Made by a program: the position numbers and the translations under genes
DNA from: Paraburkholderia sp. HP33-1
GTDB taxonomy: Bacteria > Pseudomonadota > Gammaproteobacteria > Burkholderiales > Burkholderiaceae
Assembly (NCBI RefSeq): GCF_021390595.1
Contig: NZ_JAJEJR010000004.1
Location: 201,343 to 265,342 of the forward strand
Direction: 5' to 3'
Length of the DNA: 64,000 bases
Notes under the pieces: generated by a model
What the model was told of the DNA's origin: nothing
Databases searched by the model: none
What the model saw: the letters and a program-made list of their open reading frames with translations, nothing else
Shown: in pieces, positions 1 through 9,777 of the stretch
Layout of the letters: each line of letters begins with the position of its first letter
Position numbering within the stretch: the first letter of the stretch is position 1

Positions 1-749
1 TGAAGATGCCGTGGGCGGCGGTGCTACTCCCGGGTGCGGGACCGGAACTCTTCCCAGGCACCAACCTTCCTGGTGTTACGGCGAAGTATGGCAACGACGT
101 GAACCTGATCGGCGCTGGCTTCAACAGTGCGATCGGCAACGCGGCGGTGGCAGGCGAGCTGTCGTACCGCTGGAACATGCCGCTCAGTGCGGTCAACGCG
201 ACCACGGTCAACGACGCGCCAACGGGCCGTACGTTGCATGGTCTTTTGAACGTTACCCAGTCGTTCGGCAAGTCACCGCTGTGGGACAACATGTTCCTGC
301 AGGGCGAATTCGCGTTCAATCAGTTGTTGAGCGTGCAATCAAACCCCGGGAACTTCGCGATGTCCGGCTATGACACGACCGGCCAATGTTCTGCAAGCGG
401 GAATAACCCGTTCAACAACTGTTCCACCCGTTTCTGGGCCGGAATCGGTATTGGTGCTAGCCCGCAGTGGTACCAGGTGTTCCCGGGGGTCGATCTGACG
501 ATGCCGCTGTTCGTCAACCTGAATCTTAAGGGCTATTCATCGGTTATTTCGCCAGCGGCCGAAGCACAAGGTCAGAACACGTTCGTGGTCGGGCTTGATT
601 TCACGATCTATAACAAGCACGAAGTGGACATTACCTACACCTACTACATGAACAAGAAGGGGTACTCAACGGCGGGAGCCGCCACGGCTCTCGGCGCGCC
701 GTACAGCGACAAGTCGTGGCTGGGCATCACCTATCAGACAACGTTTTGA
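1..749 (+). CDS. DUF1302 family outer-membrane protein, C-terminal part (5' end outside window)
   Basis: The reading frame is open from the left edge, so the start and N-terminal half lie outside the window. About 247 residues are visible, against roughly 600 for complete DUF1302 proteins. The visible part alternates polar and hydrophobic residues with many aromatics and ends in Phe, as outer-membrane beta-barrels do. It is followed without a gap by two DUF1329 genes, a YCF48-like gene and an RND transporter, an arrangement I know from degraders of hydrophobic compounds. A role in passage of the substrate across the outer membrane is inferred. Family assignment is from recall of sequence style. 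Confidence 0.75.
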   Translation, partial: KMPWAAVLLPGAGPELFPGTNLPGVTAKYGNDVNLIGAGFNSAIGNAAVAGELSYRWNMPLSAVNATTVNDAPTGRTLHGLLNVTQSFGKSPLWDNMFLQGEFAFNQLLSVQSNPGNFAMSGYDTTGQCSASGNNPFNNCSTRFWAGIGIGASPQWYQVFPGVDLTMPLFVNLNLKGYSSVISPAAEAQGQNTFVVGLDFTIYNKHEVDITYTYYMNKKGYSTAGAATALGAPYSDKSWLGITYQTTF

Positions 750-763
750 TGATGGAGACACCT

Positions 764-2113
764 GTGAAAAGATTCCCAAAGCTTCTTAAGGCGCTGGCGA
801 TACTCGCGGCTGTTTGGGCTTCACCCTACACGCTGGCGATCGAGGGCGGGATGACGCCGTTCGGCGCAGAAATTGCCGGCAACAAGGACGGGTCGATTCC
901 TGCATACACGGGGGGCATCAAGGAGTTTCCGAGCGGATTCAAGGCCGACTCCGGAAAATGGGCGGACCCGTTTGCCGGTGAAAAGCCCGTTCTGCAAATC
1001 ACGGCCCAGAATTATCAGCAATACGCTGACAAGCTGAGCGCGGCGTCGGTCGAGTTGTTCAAGCGGTATCCTACTTACCGGATGGACATCTACCCGACGC
1101 ATCGCTCCGTGGCGTATCCGGACTGGTACCTCGAGAACTCGGAAAAGAACGCGGAGAACGCGAAACTCGAGAAGGGTGGCCTGTACATATCTGGCGCTTT
1201 CGGCGGCAAGCCGTTCCCGGTGCCCAAGAACGGTCAGGAAGCGTTGTGGGACTGGGAGATGCACTATGTCGGCACGGCCCAGAAAAACAATGTGAAAACG
1301 TGGCTCGTCGATTCGAGCGGCACCCCGATTCTTGCCGCGCAGTTCAAGAGTTCGCTGCTCTATCCTTATTTCGAGCCTAAGTACGAGGCGGAGTTTCGCA
1401 AGAAGGGGCCCCTCGCGATCTGGTATCAGGTCTACAACGACTACGCGGCACCGGCGCGGCTGATTGGTGACACGACGCTCTTCTGGTACTTCACGGATTC
1501 GGCCGATCACGACCAGCAATCCTGGGAATACAACCCGGGTCAACGCCGCGTCCGTGTGGCGCCCGATCTCGCCTACGACACGCCGAACCCCGGCTATTCC
1601 GGCGCCATCACGATGGACGACATCCAGCTGTTCTACGGGAAGATCGACCGCTGGGATGCGAAGCTGGTCGGAAAGAAGGAAATGTACATCCCGTACAACG
1701 ACTACAAGCAGCAGTACGAGACGCCGGCAAGCAAGATCCTCACGCAGCATTTCGTCAATCCGGATTATGTCCGGTGGGAACTGCACCGCGTATGGGTCGT
1801 CGAGCTGACGCTCAAGCAGGGTGCGCGTCATATCTACAGCAAGAAGACGCTGTATTTCGATGAGGACGGCGGTGGCGGAATGATGGACGCCTACGACCAG
1901 TCGGGCAAGCTCTATCGCGCCGGCTTCCAGACCACGGTTCCCGCGTATGACTACAAGGTGCCGTACGCGATGGGCAACTGGTTCTACGACTTCAACAGCG
2001 GCATCTATATCTTCGGCAGCCACCCGGCCGAAGCGCCCGGCATCTACTTCAACGTGAGTTTCCCGAACGATTACTACACGCCGGAGCGCATGCAATCTGC
2101 GGGTGTCCGCTAA
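764..2113 (+). CDS. DUF1329 family secreted protein, copy 1
   Basis: About 449 residues with a clear signal peptide (basic start, hydrophobic stretch, Ala-rich end) followed by the DUF1329 domain to the C-terminus. Starts at 749 and 752 are also in frame and would overlap the previous stop, but GGAGA at 754-758 lies 5 bases before GTG 764, so GTG is preferred. The family is of unknown function and is usually encoded beside DUF1302 proteins; a periplasmic or outer-membrane lipid-handling role is inferred. It is a close paralogue of the next gene, with long identical blocks in the C-terminal half, which points to tandem duplication. Confidence 0.8.
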   Translation: MKRFPKLLKALAILAAVWASPYTLAIEGGMTPFGAEIAGNKDGSIPAYTGGIKEFPSGFKADSGKWADPFAGEKPVLQITAQNYQQYADKLSAASVELFKRYPTYRMDIYPTHRSVAYPDWYLENSEKNAENAKLEKGGLYISGAFGGKPFPVPKNGQEALWDWEMHYVGTAQKNNVKTWLVDSSGTPILAAQFKSSLLYPYFEPKYEAEFRKKGPLAIWYQVYNDYAAPARLIGDTTLFWYFTDSADHDQQSWEYNPGQRRVRVAPDLAYDTPNPGYSGAITMDDIQLFYGKIDRWDAKLVGKKEMYIPYNDYKQQYETPASKILTQHFVNPDYVRWELHRVWVVELTLKQGARHIYSKKTLYFDEDGGGGMMDAYDQSGKLYRAGFQTTVPAYDYKVPYAMGNWFYDFNSGIYIFGSHPAEAPGIYFNVSFPNDYYTPERMQSAGVR

Positions 2114-2150
2114 TTGCACGATCAGTTGCAATAAGGTATTGAGTGTACAT

Positions 2151-2172
2151 CCCGCTCGACGCACCGAGCGGG
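2151..2172 (+). terminator. Stem-loop between the two DUF1329 genes
   Basis: CCCGCTCG and CGAGCGGG form a perfect 8-bp stem around a 6-base loop. No T-run follows, so it may be an mRNA stabiliser or attenuator rather than a classical intrinsic terminator. An ATTGCA-N8-TGCAAT inverted repeat lies just upstream at 2113-2132. Confidence 0.4.
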
Positions 2173-2262
2173 ATGTCTCACCAACGGTGGCTTACGTGAG
2201 GCTCGCGCATCAAAAGTAGTGGAGTAGCTGTTGCTTTTGGTATTGGATCAACCTGGAAAGTG

Positions 2263-3624
2263 ATGGAGACAGTTTTGAAGAAACACCGGATGTTGATTAA
2301 GGCGCTCGCGCTTGTTGCAGCAGTCTGCGCGGCGCCAATGAGTAATGCGATCGAAAGCGGGGTGACGCCTTTCGGGGCGGAAATAGCCGGGAACAAGGAC
2401 GGGACGATTCCGGCATACACAGGGGGAGTCACGCAGTTTCCGGCGGGATTCAAAGCCGATTCGGGCAAATGGGCGGACCCGTTTCCAGGCGAGAAGCCGG
2501 TGTTGCAGATCACTGCCCAAAACTACCAGCAATACGCGGACAAGCTGAGCGCGAGCGCAATCGAACTGTTCAAGCGTTATCCGACCTACCGGATGGACAT
2601 CTATCCGACGCACCGCTCGGTGTCGTATCCGGACTGGTATCTCGAGAATTCGGAAAAAAACGGGCAGAATGCGAAGCTGGAAAAGAACGGCCTGTTCGTT
2701 TCCGGTGCGTTCGGCGGAAAACCATTCCCGGTGCCGAAGAACGGTCAGGAAGCACTGTGGGATTGGGAAATGCGCTACGTGGGTACGGCTCAGCGCAATA
2801 ACGTGAAGACCTGGTTGGTTGATTCGAGCGGCACGCCGATCCTCGCCGCCCAGTTCAAGAGCTCACTGTACTACCCATACTTCGATCTCAAGCAGGAAGG
2901 CGAATTCAGGAAGAAGGGTGGTCTTGCCATCTGGCAATACATCAACAACGATTTCGTCGCGCCGGCACGAATGATCGGCGACACGACGCTCTACTGGTTT
3001 TTCACTGACACGGCCGATCACAACCAGCAATCGTGGGAATACAACCCGGGCCAGCGCCGCGTGCGCGTGGCACCTGACCTTGCCTACGACACGCCGAACC
3101 CCGGATATTCCGGCGCGATCACGATGGACGACATCCAGTTGTTCTACGGACGTATTGATCGCTGGGACGCGAAGCTCGTCGGCAAGAAAGAGATGTACAT
3201 CCCGTACAACGACTACAAGCAACAGTACGAAACGGCGGCGAGCAAGATCCTCACGCCGCATTTTGTCAATCCGGATCATGTGCGCTGGGAACTGCACCGC
3301 GTGTGGGTCGTCGACTTGACGCTCAAGCAGGGTTCGCGTCACGTGTATGGCAAAAAGACGCTTTATTTCGACGAGGACGGTGGCGGCGGAATGATGGATG
3401 CCTATGACCAGTCGGGCAAGCTCTATCGCGGTGGCTTCGAGACCACGGCGCCTGCTTACGACTACAAGGTGCCCTATTCGCTCGGCAACTGGTTCTACGA
3501 CTTCAACAGCGGCATCTACATCTTCGGCAGCCATCCTGCTGAGGCACCGGGGATCATGTTCAACACGAGCTTCACGAAAGACTTCTTTACGCCCGAGTAT
3601 ATGCAATCCACCGGCGTCCGATAG
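2263..3624 (+). CDS. DUF1329 family secreted protein, copy 2
   Basis: About 453 residues, with signal peptide and the same DUF1329 domain as the preceding gene, differing mainly in the signal region and near residues 200-240. ATG 2263 is chosen because GGAAAG lies just upstream. GTG 2260 and TTG 2275 (with GGAGA upstream, matching the layout of copy 1) are alternatives. The two copies are separated by about 150 bases containing a stem-loop. Keeping two near-identical secreted copies suggests dosage or slightly different ligands; the function is unknown. Confidence 0.8.
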   Translation: METVLKKHRMLIKALALVAAVCAAPMSNAIESGVTPFGAEIAGNKDGTIPAYTGGVTQFPAGFKADSGKWADPFPGEKPVLQITAQNYQQYADKLSASAIELFKRYPTYRMDIYPTHRSVSYPDWYLENSEKNGQNAKLEKNGLFVSGAFGGKPFPVPKNGQEALWDWEMRYVGTAQRNNVKTWLVDSSGTPILAAQFKSSLYYPYFDLKQEGEFRKKGGLAIWQYINNDFVAPARMIGDTTLYWFFTDTADHNQQSWEYNPGQRRVRVAPDLAYDTPNPGYSGAITMDDIQLFYGRIDRWDAKLVGKKEMYIPYNDYKQQYETAASKILTPHFVNPDHVRWELHRVWVVDLTLKQGSRHVYGKKTLYFDEDGGGGMMDAYDQSGKLYRGGFETTAPAYDYKVPYSLGNWFYDFNSGIYIFGSHPAEAPGIMFNTSFTKDFFTPEYMQSTGVR

Positions 3625-3750
3625 CCGACACAGTTGCAAGGAAGCGCGCAGCAGGTGCGTCATGCCGGTACGGCATGGCGCACGGAGAAGTTTCATAAAA
3701 GCCCAGGACTGTTCGCGTGATCGATCGCCAGTTACTGTGAAGGAGACGCA

Positions 3751-4815
3751 ATGCGCAAGACACTGTTTCGTTGGCTGGCACTCGTCGCGGCGGCATGCGC
3801 CGCCAATGGGCCGGTCCAAGCCGAATTTGCCGACCCGATGCGTTCACCTGCCGTGATGAACCCGCAGGCCGCGCATGAACCCCTCATGGCGTTGGCGCAA
3901 GCCGGAGAGCGCCTCGTCGCGGTAGGCCCGCGCGGGGCGATTCTCGTGTCGGACGACGGTGCCATGAACTGGCGCCAGGTACAGGTTCCGGTGAGTTCCG
4001 ATCTGGTGGCCGTTACGTTCAAGTCGGCCTCGCTGGGCTGGGTGGTGGGACACGACGGCGAAGTGCTCCACACCATCGACGGCGGCAATACCTGGGCTCG
4101 GCAACTCGACGGCCAGCAGGCGGCGAAGCTGATGAGCGCGTACTACTCGAAGCAACAGGGCGATTCGCCCGATCCCAAGGCGTCGCGCGAAGAGGCAGAG
4201 CGCTTCGAAGCAGACCAGGGCGGACGTCCGTTCCTCGACGTCTGGTTTGATGACGAGCGTTCCGGCTGGGTCATCGGTTCGTTCAACATCATTTTCCACA
4301 CCGACGACGGTGGCAAGAGCTGGGCGCCCTGGTTCGATCGCGTGGACAATCCCAACGCGTTGAACCTGCATGCGATGCGCCGTATCAACGGGACGCTTTA
4401 TATCGCCGGCGAACAGGGGCTGCTGCTCAAGCTCGATCCCGACAAGCAGCGTTTCGTCGCGGTGCCGACGCCCTCGAAGGGCAGCTTCTTCGGTCTCGCG
4501 TCGATGGGCAACGCGACGATCGTCTACGGTCTGCTCGGCAACGCGTATCGCTCCACTGACGGCGGCGCCACGTGGGACAAAGTCACGCTGCCGACCGGCG
4601 CGAGCATTCTGGCTTCGGCTGAACTGCCGAACGGTCACCTTGTTCTCGCGACTCAGGCGGGTGAGTTGCTCGAGAGCGTCGACCAGGGCGCAACGTTTCA
4701 TGTACTTGGCGCCAGCCAGCCGGGCGGCATCTTCGCCATGGCGCTGCGCGGCGACACCGCGGTGCTGGCCGGTGCGGCCGGGCTGTCGCGGATCGCATTG
4801 TCGAAGTCGCACTAA
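3751..4815 (+). CDS. YCF48/BNR-repeat periplasmic protein
   Basis: 354 residues. A signal peptide (residues 1-24, ending near VQA) is followed by repeated Asp-box/BNR motifs of the S/T-x-D-G-G-x-T-W type, for example around residues 110, 190 and 270, as expected of a beta-propeller. Proteins annotated as photosystem II stability/assembly factor-like (YCF48) have this layout; in non-photosynthetic bacteria they sit beside RND transporters. GAAGGAGA lies just before the ATG. The RND gene starts 12 bases downstream, so the two probably act together in the envelope, perhaps as an assembly or adaptor factor (inference). Confidence 0.8.
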   Translation: MRKTLFRWLALVAAACAANGPVQAEFADPMRSPAVMNPQAAHEPLMALAQAGERLVAVGPRGAILVSDDGAMNWRQVQVPVSSDLVAVTFKSASLGWVVGHDGEVLHTIDGGNTWARQLDGQQAAKLMSAYYSKQQGDSPDPKASREEAERFEADQGGRPFLDVWFDDERSGWVIGSFNIIFHTDDGGKSWAPWFDRVDNPNALNLHAMRRINGTLYIAGEQGLLLKLDPDKQRFVAVPTPSKGSFFGLASMGNATIVYGLLGNAYRSTDGGATWDKVTLPTGASILASAELPNGHLVLATQAGELLESVDQGATFHVLGASQPGGIFAMALRGDTAVLAGAAGLSRIALSKSH

Positions 4816-4827
4816 GGGGGAGCAGAC

Positions 4828-7311
4828 ATGGCTGGCGGCAACAATGCCCAATTCGACAAGATGCCCGTGGTGGCAGATCTTGCCCAGTTCGATTCACGTT
4901 CAGGCAACGCGCTTGAACGGCTGATCTTCAACCGCCGTCCCTGGCTCATCGTCATCTGCGCAATCATCACGGCGGTGCTGGGGCTTCAGGCGCTGCGGCT
5001 CGATGTGAATGCGAGTTTCGAGAAGATGATTCCGCTCTCGCATCCCTACATCAAGAACTATCTTGCCAACAAGGCGGACCTCAAAGGGCTCGGCAATTCG
5101 CTGCGAATCGTCGTCGAGAACCCCTCGGGCGACATCTACGATCCAAAGTATCTCGCTGCGCTGCGGCGCATCAACGATGCCTTGTTCCTGATTCCCGGTG
5201 TCGACCGTCCTGGCGTGAAGTCGATCTGGATGCCGATCGTCCGCTGGAACGTAGTCACGGAGCGCGGCTTTGCAGGTGGCCCGGTGATGCCAGACGGCTT
5301 CGACGGGGCCGCTCAGGCAATCGCACAGCTACGCACGAACATTGCGCGGGCAAATATCGTGGGCAGCATCGTGTCGAATGATCTGCATTCGAGCATGATC
5401 CAGCTACCGCTGCTCGATCATTATGCCGATACCGGCAAGCCGCTCGACTATGCAAAGCTTTCACACCAGATCGACGATGTCATCAAGCACGAGGGTCACG
5501 GCGAGGTGCACGTACACGTGGTGGGCTTCGCGAAGCTGATCGGCGACCTGATCGACGGCTTGAAGCTCGTAGCGATGTACTTCGGCGTGGCCGCGGCAAT
5601 CGCGCTCGCGGTGATCTTTCTCTACACGCGCTGCTATCGCAGCACGCTGCTGGTGGTGGCGTGTTCGCTGATTGCCGTGGTCTGGCAGCTCGGCATCATT
5701 CGCACGCTCGGCTATGTGCTGGACCCTTATTCGGTGCTGGTGCCGTTCCTGGTTTTTGCCATCGGCGTCTCGCATGGCGCGCAGAAGATGAACGGGATCA
5801 CGCAGGACATCGGGCGCGGCACGCATCGCTACGTCGCGGCACGCTACACGTTCCGGCGGCTCTTCCTTGCCGGTCTCACGGCGTTGCTCGCGGACGTGGT
5901 CGGCTTCGCCGTGCTGATGGTCATTGACATTCCGGTGATCAAGGATCTGGCGTTCACCGCGAGCGTTGGCGTGGGTGTGCTTGTCTTCACGAACCTGCTG
6001 CTGCTGCCGGTACTGCTCTCATACGTCGGCGTGAGTCCGTCGGCTGCACGACGTAGCGTGCGTGGCGAGCAGAACGATGCGCTCGGCACCTCGTCGGCGG
6101 GCGCGCTATGGAATCTGCTCGATCGCTTCACCGAGCGCCGCTGGGCCGTGGGTGCGATCGTTTGCGCGGCGGCACTCACTGCGGTCGGCTGGTCGATCAG
6201 TCAGCATCTGCAGATCGGCGACCTCGATTCAGGCGCGCCGGAACTCAGACCCGACTCGCGCTACAACCTGGACAACGCGTACACCAATGCGCATTTCGGC
6301 CTGTCGAGCGACCTTTTCGTCGTGGTCGGCAAGTCGTCGCACGGCACCTGCGACGCCAACAACTTCCCGCTCGTGCTCGAAGCTGACCGGCTCGAAACCG
6401 CGCTACGCGGCGTGCCGGGCGTGCAGACGACGACTTCGGTCGGCGGCCTCGCGCGTTGGATGACCGCGGGCTTCTACGAGGGATACCCGAAGTGGTACAC
6501 GATCGACCGCGTGCCATCGATCGTGAACAAGACAGTGTGGCAGATCCTGCTCGACCATCCGGACCTCCTAAGCCAAACTTGCGGCACAGCGCCCGTCATT
6601 GCGTATCTGACCGATCACAAAGCCGCGACGCTCTCGCGCGTCATGGAGGCAGCAGAGGCATTTGCCAAAGCACATAGCGACGACGATCACCAGTTCCTGA
6701 TGGTTGCCGGCTCTGCCGGTATCGATGCAGTGACGAACGTGGTCGTCGCAAAAGCGAACCGCACCATGCTGTTCATGGTGTACGCTGCGGTGATCCTCCT
6801 GTGCTTTATCACGTTCCGCAGCTGGCGCGCGGTCGTGGTAGCTGTCGTGCCGCTCGGGATCACTTCGGTGCTGTGCGAGGCGCTCATGGTCAAGCTCGGG
6901 ATCGGCGTTAAGGTGGCGACGCTGCCTGTGATTGCACTGGGCGTGGGGATTGGCGTCGACTATGCGCTCTATCTGCTGAGCGTGCAGCTCGCATATCAGC
7001 GCGCGGGGCAACCGCTGCGCGTGGCTTATCGTCATGCGGTGCAGTTCACGGGCAAGGTCGTGGCGCTGGTTGGGGTGACGCTGGCGGCCGGTGTTGTGAC
7101 GTGGGCGTTCTCGCCGATCAAGTTCCAGGCGGACATGGGCATCCTGCTGACGTTCATGTTCCTGTGGAACATGATCGGCGCGCTCATCCTCATTCCTGCG
7201 CTGTCGCATTTCCTTTTGCAAGGCATTTCGCGTAGGGCAGTGGCGAAGGGCGTAGCGGCGGGCTCAGCGAACGTCGAGGCCTGTAGTGGCGAGGTGACGC
7301 TGCGGTCGTAA
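4828..7311 (+). CDS. RND superfamily (MMPL-type) transporter
   Basis: 827 residues with the typical RND plan: an N-terminal membrane helix near residues 38-56, a large periplasmic loop, a block of helices near 250-410, a second loop and a C-terminal helix block near 640-810. The length and the two-fold repeat fit MMPL/HpnN-like exporters of lipids and hydrophobic compounds rather than tripartite AcrB pumps (about 1040 residues); no membrane-fusion protein is nearby. GGGGGAGC precedes the ATG. Last gene of the DUF1302-DUF1329-YCF48-RND module. Direction of transport and substrate are unknown. Confidence 0.85.
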   Translation: MAGGNNAQFDKMPVVADLAQFDSRSGNALERLIFNRRPWLIVICAIITAVLGLQALRLDVNASFEKMIPLSHPYIKNYLANKADLKGLGNSLRIVVENPSGDIYDPKYLAALRRINDALFLIPGVDRPGVKSIWMPIVRWNVVTERGFAGGPVMPDGFDGAAQAIAQLRTNIARANIVGSIVSNDLHSSMIQLPLLDHYADTGKPLDYAKLSHQIDDVIKHEGHGEVHVHVVGFAKLIGDLIDGLKLVAMYFGVAAAIALAVIFLYTRCYRSTLLVVACSLIAVVWQLGIIRTLGYVLDPYSVLVPFLVFAIGVSHGAQKMNGITQDIGRGTHRYVAARYTFRRLFLAGLTALLADVVGFAVLMVIDIPVIKDLAFTASVGVGVLVFTNLLLLPVLLSYVGVSPSAARRSVRGEQNDALGTSSAGALWNLLDRFTERRWAVGAIVCAAALTAVGWSISQHLQIGDLDSGAPELRPDSRYNLDNAYTNAHFGLSSDLFVVVGKSSHGTCDANNFPLVLEADRLETALRGVPGVQTTTSVGGLARWMTAGFYEGYPKWYTIDRVPSIVNKTVWQILLDHPDLLSQTCGTAPVIAYLTDHKAATLSRVMEAAEAFAKAHSDDDHQFLMVAGSAGIDAVTNVVVAKANRTMLFMVYAAVILLCFITFRSWRAVVVAVVPLGITSVLCEALMVKLGIGVKVATLPVIALGVGIGVDYALYLLSVQLAYQRAGQPLRVAYRHAVQFTGKVVALVGVTLAAGVVTWAFSPIKFQADMGILLTFMFLWNMIGALILIPALSHFLLQGISRRAVAKGVAAGSANVEACSGEVTLRS

Positions 7312-7360
7312 CTGTATGGCGCGTGCCGCTTTACGCGCGGGATCGCCCGCAGCACCGATG

Positions 7361-7396
7361 AATTGGCCCGCCAATTGTGCAGATAGCGGGCCAGTT
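7361..7396. terminator. Stem-loop between convergent genes
   Basis: AATTGGCCCGC (7361-7371) pairs with GCGGGCCAGTT (7386-7396) with one G-T type mismatch and a 14-base loop. It lies between the RND gene and the converging thioesterase gene, so it could stop transcription from both sides. Confidence 0.45.
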
Positions 7397-7417
7397 CGTG
7401 TTCAGGACAATCGCGCG

Positions 7418-7873
7418 TCAGGGCGAGCGGCTCCCGGAGTCCTTGCGGCGCGCATGGGGCGTGAAGGGCACGTTCGCGAAGACGGCCCTTCCGCTCGCCA
7501 CGAGCCTGCCATCTGCTTCGGTCACCCGAACCTCGGTTGAAGCGATACGGCGACCGATGCGCAGCACGCTCGCTGTTGCGACGAGCAGAGGTGAGCGTTG
7601 CGCCTCATGAAAATCCACACTGAGGTCGATCGTTACCACGCTCTCGCCTGTCTGCGCGATGACTGCAAATGAGCATGCCGTGTCGATGAGACAACCCATA
7701 AACCCGCCGTGTAAAACGCGGGTGTCGGGATTGCCGGTCATTTCGGCGCGAACTGGCATCTGCAGCGTAATACCGCTGTCTTCAAGGTCCAGGACGGTGA
7801 TGCCCAACCATCGGTTGGCGGGCGACCGGTCGATGCGTTGCTGAATCTGCTGGATCGTGAGTTTGGCGCTCAT
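7418..7873 (-). CDS. PaaI-family hotdog thioesterase
   Basis: 151 residues with the hotdog fold pattern; the HGGFMGCLIDTA segment near residues 55-66 matches the HGG motif of PaaI-type acyl-CoA thioesterases. Members hydrolyse dead-end or surplus CoA esters and free CoA. It is the last gene of a three-gene leftward operon with an SDR and an MDR dehydrogenase, 8 bases from the SDR stop. The role here, recycling CoA trapped in slowly used intermediates, is inferred. Confidence 0.8.
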   Translation of the reverse strand: MSAKLTIQQIQQRIDRSPANRWLGITVLDLEDSGITLQMPVRAEMTGNPDTRVLHGGFMGCLIDTACSFAVIAQTGESVVTIDLSVDFHEAQRSPLLVATASVLRIGRRIASTEVRVTEADGRLVASGRAVFANVPFTPHARRKDSGSRSP

Positions 7874-7881
7874 ATCGCGCC

Positions 7882-8664
7882 CTACACCACGGACATCGAG
7901 AAGCTCAGGATTTCCGAGACTCCGCCGTCGACCATCAGCATTTGCCCGTTCATGTAGGAGCTCGCCTCGGAGGCGAGAAACACGGCAACACCGCCGAGTT
8001 CCTCCGGGTTCCCCCAGCGGCCCACGGAGATATGCGAGCGCACGATCTCCTTCATTTGCGGATTGGACGAAACGGGCTCAGCCATATCGGTGAGAAAGTA
8101 GCCCGGGCAGATGCCGTTGCAACGAATGCCGTGTTTGCCCAACTCTGCGCCGAGCGATTTCGTGAGCCCTGCGATGGCGTGCTTGCTGGCCACGTACGCC
8201 TGAAGCTTCTCGCGACCGAGCACCGACACATAAGAGCCGACGTTGATGATGCGTCCGTGGCCGTGTTGGATCATGGGACGCGCCACTTCCTGCGCGAGCA
8301 GGTATGCGGCCGTGACGTTTATATCCATCGTTCTTTGCCACATTTCTACGTTCGACTGGAGAAAGTCGCTCCACTCGCAAATGCCTGCGTTGTTGAGCAG
8401 TACGTCGACGCGTCCATAGCGCGCGAGGACATTGCGAACGCCGTTTCGGATGGCGTGCTGATCGGTGAGGTCGAATGGTTCGATATCGACGTTACCGCCC
8501 GTGTTGCGGATCGATTCCGCGGCCGTTTCGAGGCTCGTGCGCGAACGCGCGCAGAGGATGACGGTCGCCCCTGCTGACGCTAACGCGGACGCCATGGCAT
8601 AACCGAGACCGCGCGATGCGCCGGTGATGAGGGCAATCTGTCCTTCCAGCGAAAACTGTTTCAT
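7882..8664 (-). CDS. SDR family oxidoreductase
   Basis: 260 residues. The nucleotide-binding TGASRGLG motif is near residue 14, NNAG near 90, and the catalytic Ser and YVASK near 140-160; a PGYFLTDM segment follows. The ATG at 8664 has GGAG 7 bases upstream; an upstream in-frame Met would run toward the previous gene and has no ribosome site. A classical SDR interconverting a hydroxyl and a ketone with NAD(P); the order of genes suggests it works with the MDR dehydrogenase upstream. Substrate unknown. Confidence 0.85.
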   Translation of the reverse strand: MKQFSLEGQIALITGASRGLGYAMASALASAGATVILCARSRTSLETAAESIRNTGGNVDIEPFDLTDQHAIRNGVRNVLARYGRVDVLLNNAGICEWSDFLQSNVEMWQRTMDINVTAAYLLAQEVARPMIQHGHGRIINVGSYVSVLGREKLQAYVASKHAIAGLTKSLGAELGKHGIRCNGICPGYFLTDMAEPVSSNPQMKEIVRSHISVGRWGNPEELGGVAVFLASEASSYMNGQMLMVDGGVSEILSFSMSVV

Positions 8665-8696
8665 GTTCTGACTCCAGTGGATCATGCGAAGGCTGG

Positions 8697-9707
8697 TCAA
8701 CGATGGCGAATGACGATCTTGCCGAAATGCTTCTGGCTTTCGAGGTACTGAAGCGCATCCGGTGCATGCGCAAAGTCATAAACCGAGTCGATGACCGGCC
8801 TGAGTTTGTGCAACGCGATTGCACGGTTCATGGACTCGAAATCCTGACGTGAGCCGACGCGAATCGGTGCGATCGACAGCCCGCGCGTGAAGAATCCCTC
8901 GCCGGGAGAAGGGGCGCCGGTCAGCAGCCCCACGACGCTGATTCGGCCGCCGTCGCGTGTGGCGGCAACGGACTTGCTGAAAGTTTGAGCGCCACCCACC
9001 TCGACGACGAGATCGACCCCACGGCCATCCGTCAGGCGTAGCACGGCGTCATCCCAATTCGGCGTGTCGCGGTAGTTGATCGTGGCGTCGGCGCCGAGTT
9101 CGGCAAGGCGATTGAGCTTCGTTTCGCTCGACGAAGTGGCGATCACGCGGGCGCCGAATAGACGTGCCAGTTGCAAAGCGAAGATAGATACGCCGCCGGA
9201 GCCTTGCACGAGAACGGATTGACCCGGCAGCAGAGGCGCATGCTGGCACAGCGCGTTCCATGCGGTGACCGCGGCGCAAGGCAGCGTGGCGGCTTCCTCA
9301 TCCGAAAGGTGATCCGGAACACCAACCAGCTCTTCCTCGCTGAGTACCACCTTCTCGCGGAGCATTCCTTCGACAATGGCGCCGCGGCCCAAAGTATCTG
9401 CGTGTTGCGGGCGCGTGCCGCCATGCCAGTTCTCCGCAAAATTGGCCATCACGCGGTCTCCGGCCCTGAAGCGCCGTACGCCCGCGCCGACGGCAAGCAC
9501 GACGCCCGCGCCATCCGAGGCCGGAATGAAGTTGGGCTGCATCCAGTCGCGAAACGCACCGTTCATCAGCAGCAACTCTCGGAAATTCAGCGAACTGGCA
9601 TTGATCTGCACCAATACCTGATAAGCGCCGGGAGGCCCCGGATCGGGTTCCTCGCATAACGCCAGGCCCGCAATGCCTTCAAAACGCTCGCATCGATAGA
9701 GCTTCAT
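8697..9707 (-). CDS. NAD(P)-dependent MDR-family alcohol dehydrogenase / quinone oxidoreductase
   Basis: 336 residues: GroES-like N-terminal domain, then a Rossmann domain with GSGGVS near residue 160. The cysteines of the structural-zinc loop are absent, placing it nearer the zinc-independent quinone oxidoreductase/enoyl reductase branch. GGAGACGACAA precedes the ATG. First gene of the leftward MDR-SDR-thioesterase operon, sharing the upstream region with the divergent ETF operon. Likely oxidises an alcohol or reduces an enone of the ring system (inference). Confidence 0.8.
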   Translation of the reverse strand: MKLYRCERFEGIAGLALCEEPDPGPPGAYQVLVQINASSLNFRELLLMNGAFRDWMQPNFIPASDGAGVVLAVGAGVRRFRAGDRVMANFAENWHGGTRPQHADTLGRGAIVEGMLREKVVLSEEELVGVPDHLSDEEAATLPCAAVTAWNALCQHAPLLPGQSVLVQGSGGVSIFALQLARLFGARVIATSSSETKLNRLAELGADATINYRDTPNWDDAVLRLTDGRGVDLVVEVGGAQTFSKSVAATRDGGRISVVGLLTGAPSPGEGFFTRGLSIAPIRVGSRQDFESMNRAIALHKLRPVIDSVYDFAHAPDALQYLESQKHFGKIVIRHR

Positions 9708-9777
9708 TTGTCGTCTCCATGGTGGTGAACGAGGGCATCGGATTGGGTGCCGAGCGACGCTTTCCTCATTCTTGTCG

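Noticed and set aside
821..2164. Long minus-strand open frame (about 447 codons)
   Set aside because: It is antisense to the DUF1329 gene, which has a signal peptide and a paralogue; GC-rich codon bias creates such shadows.
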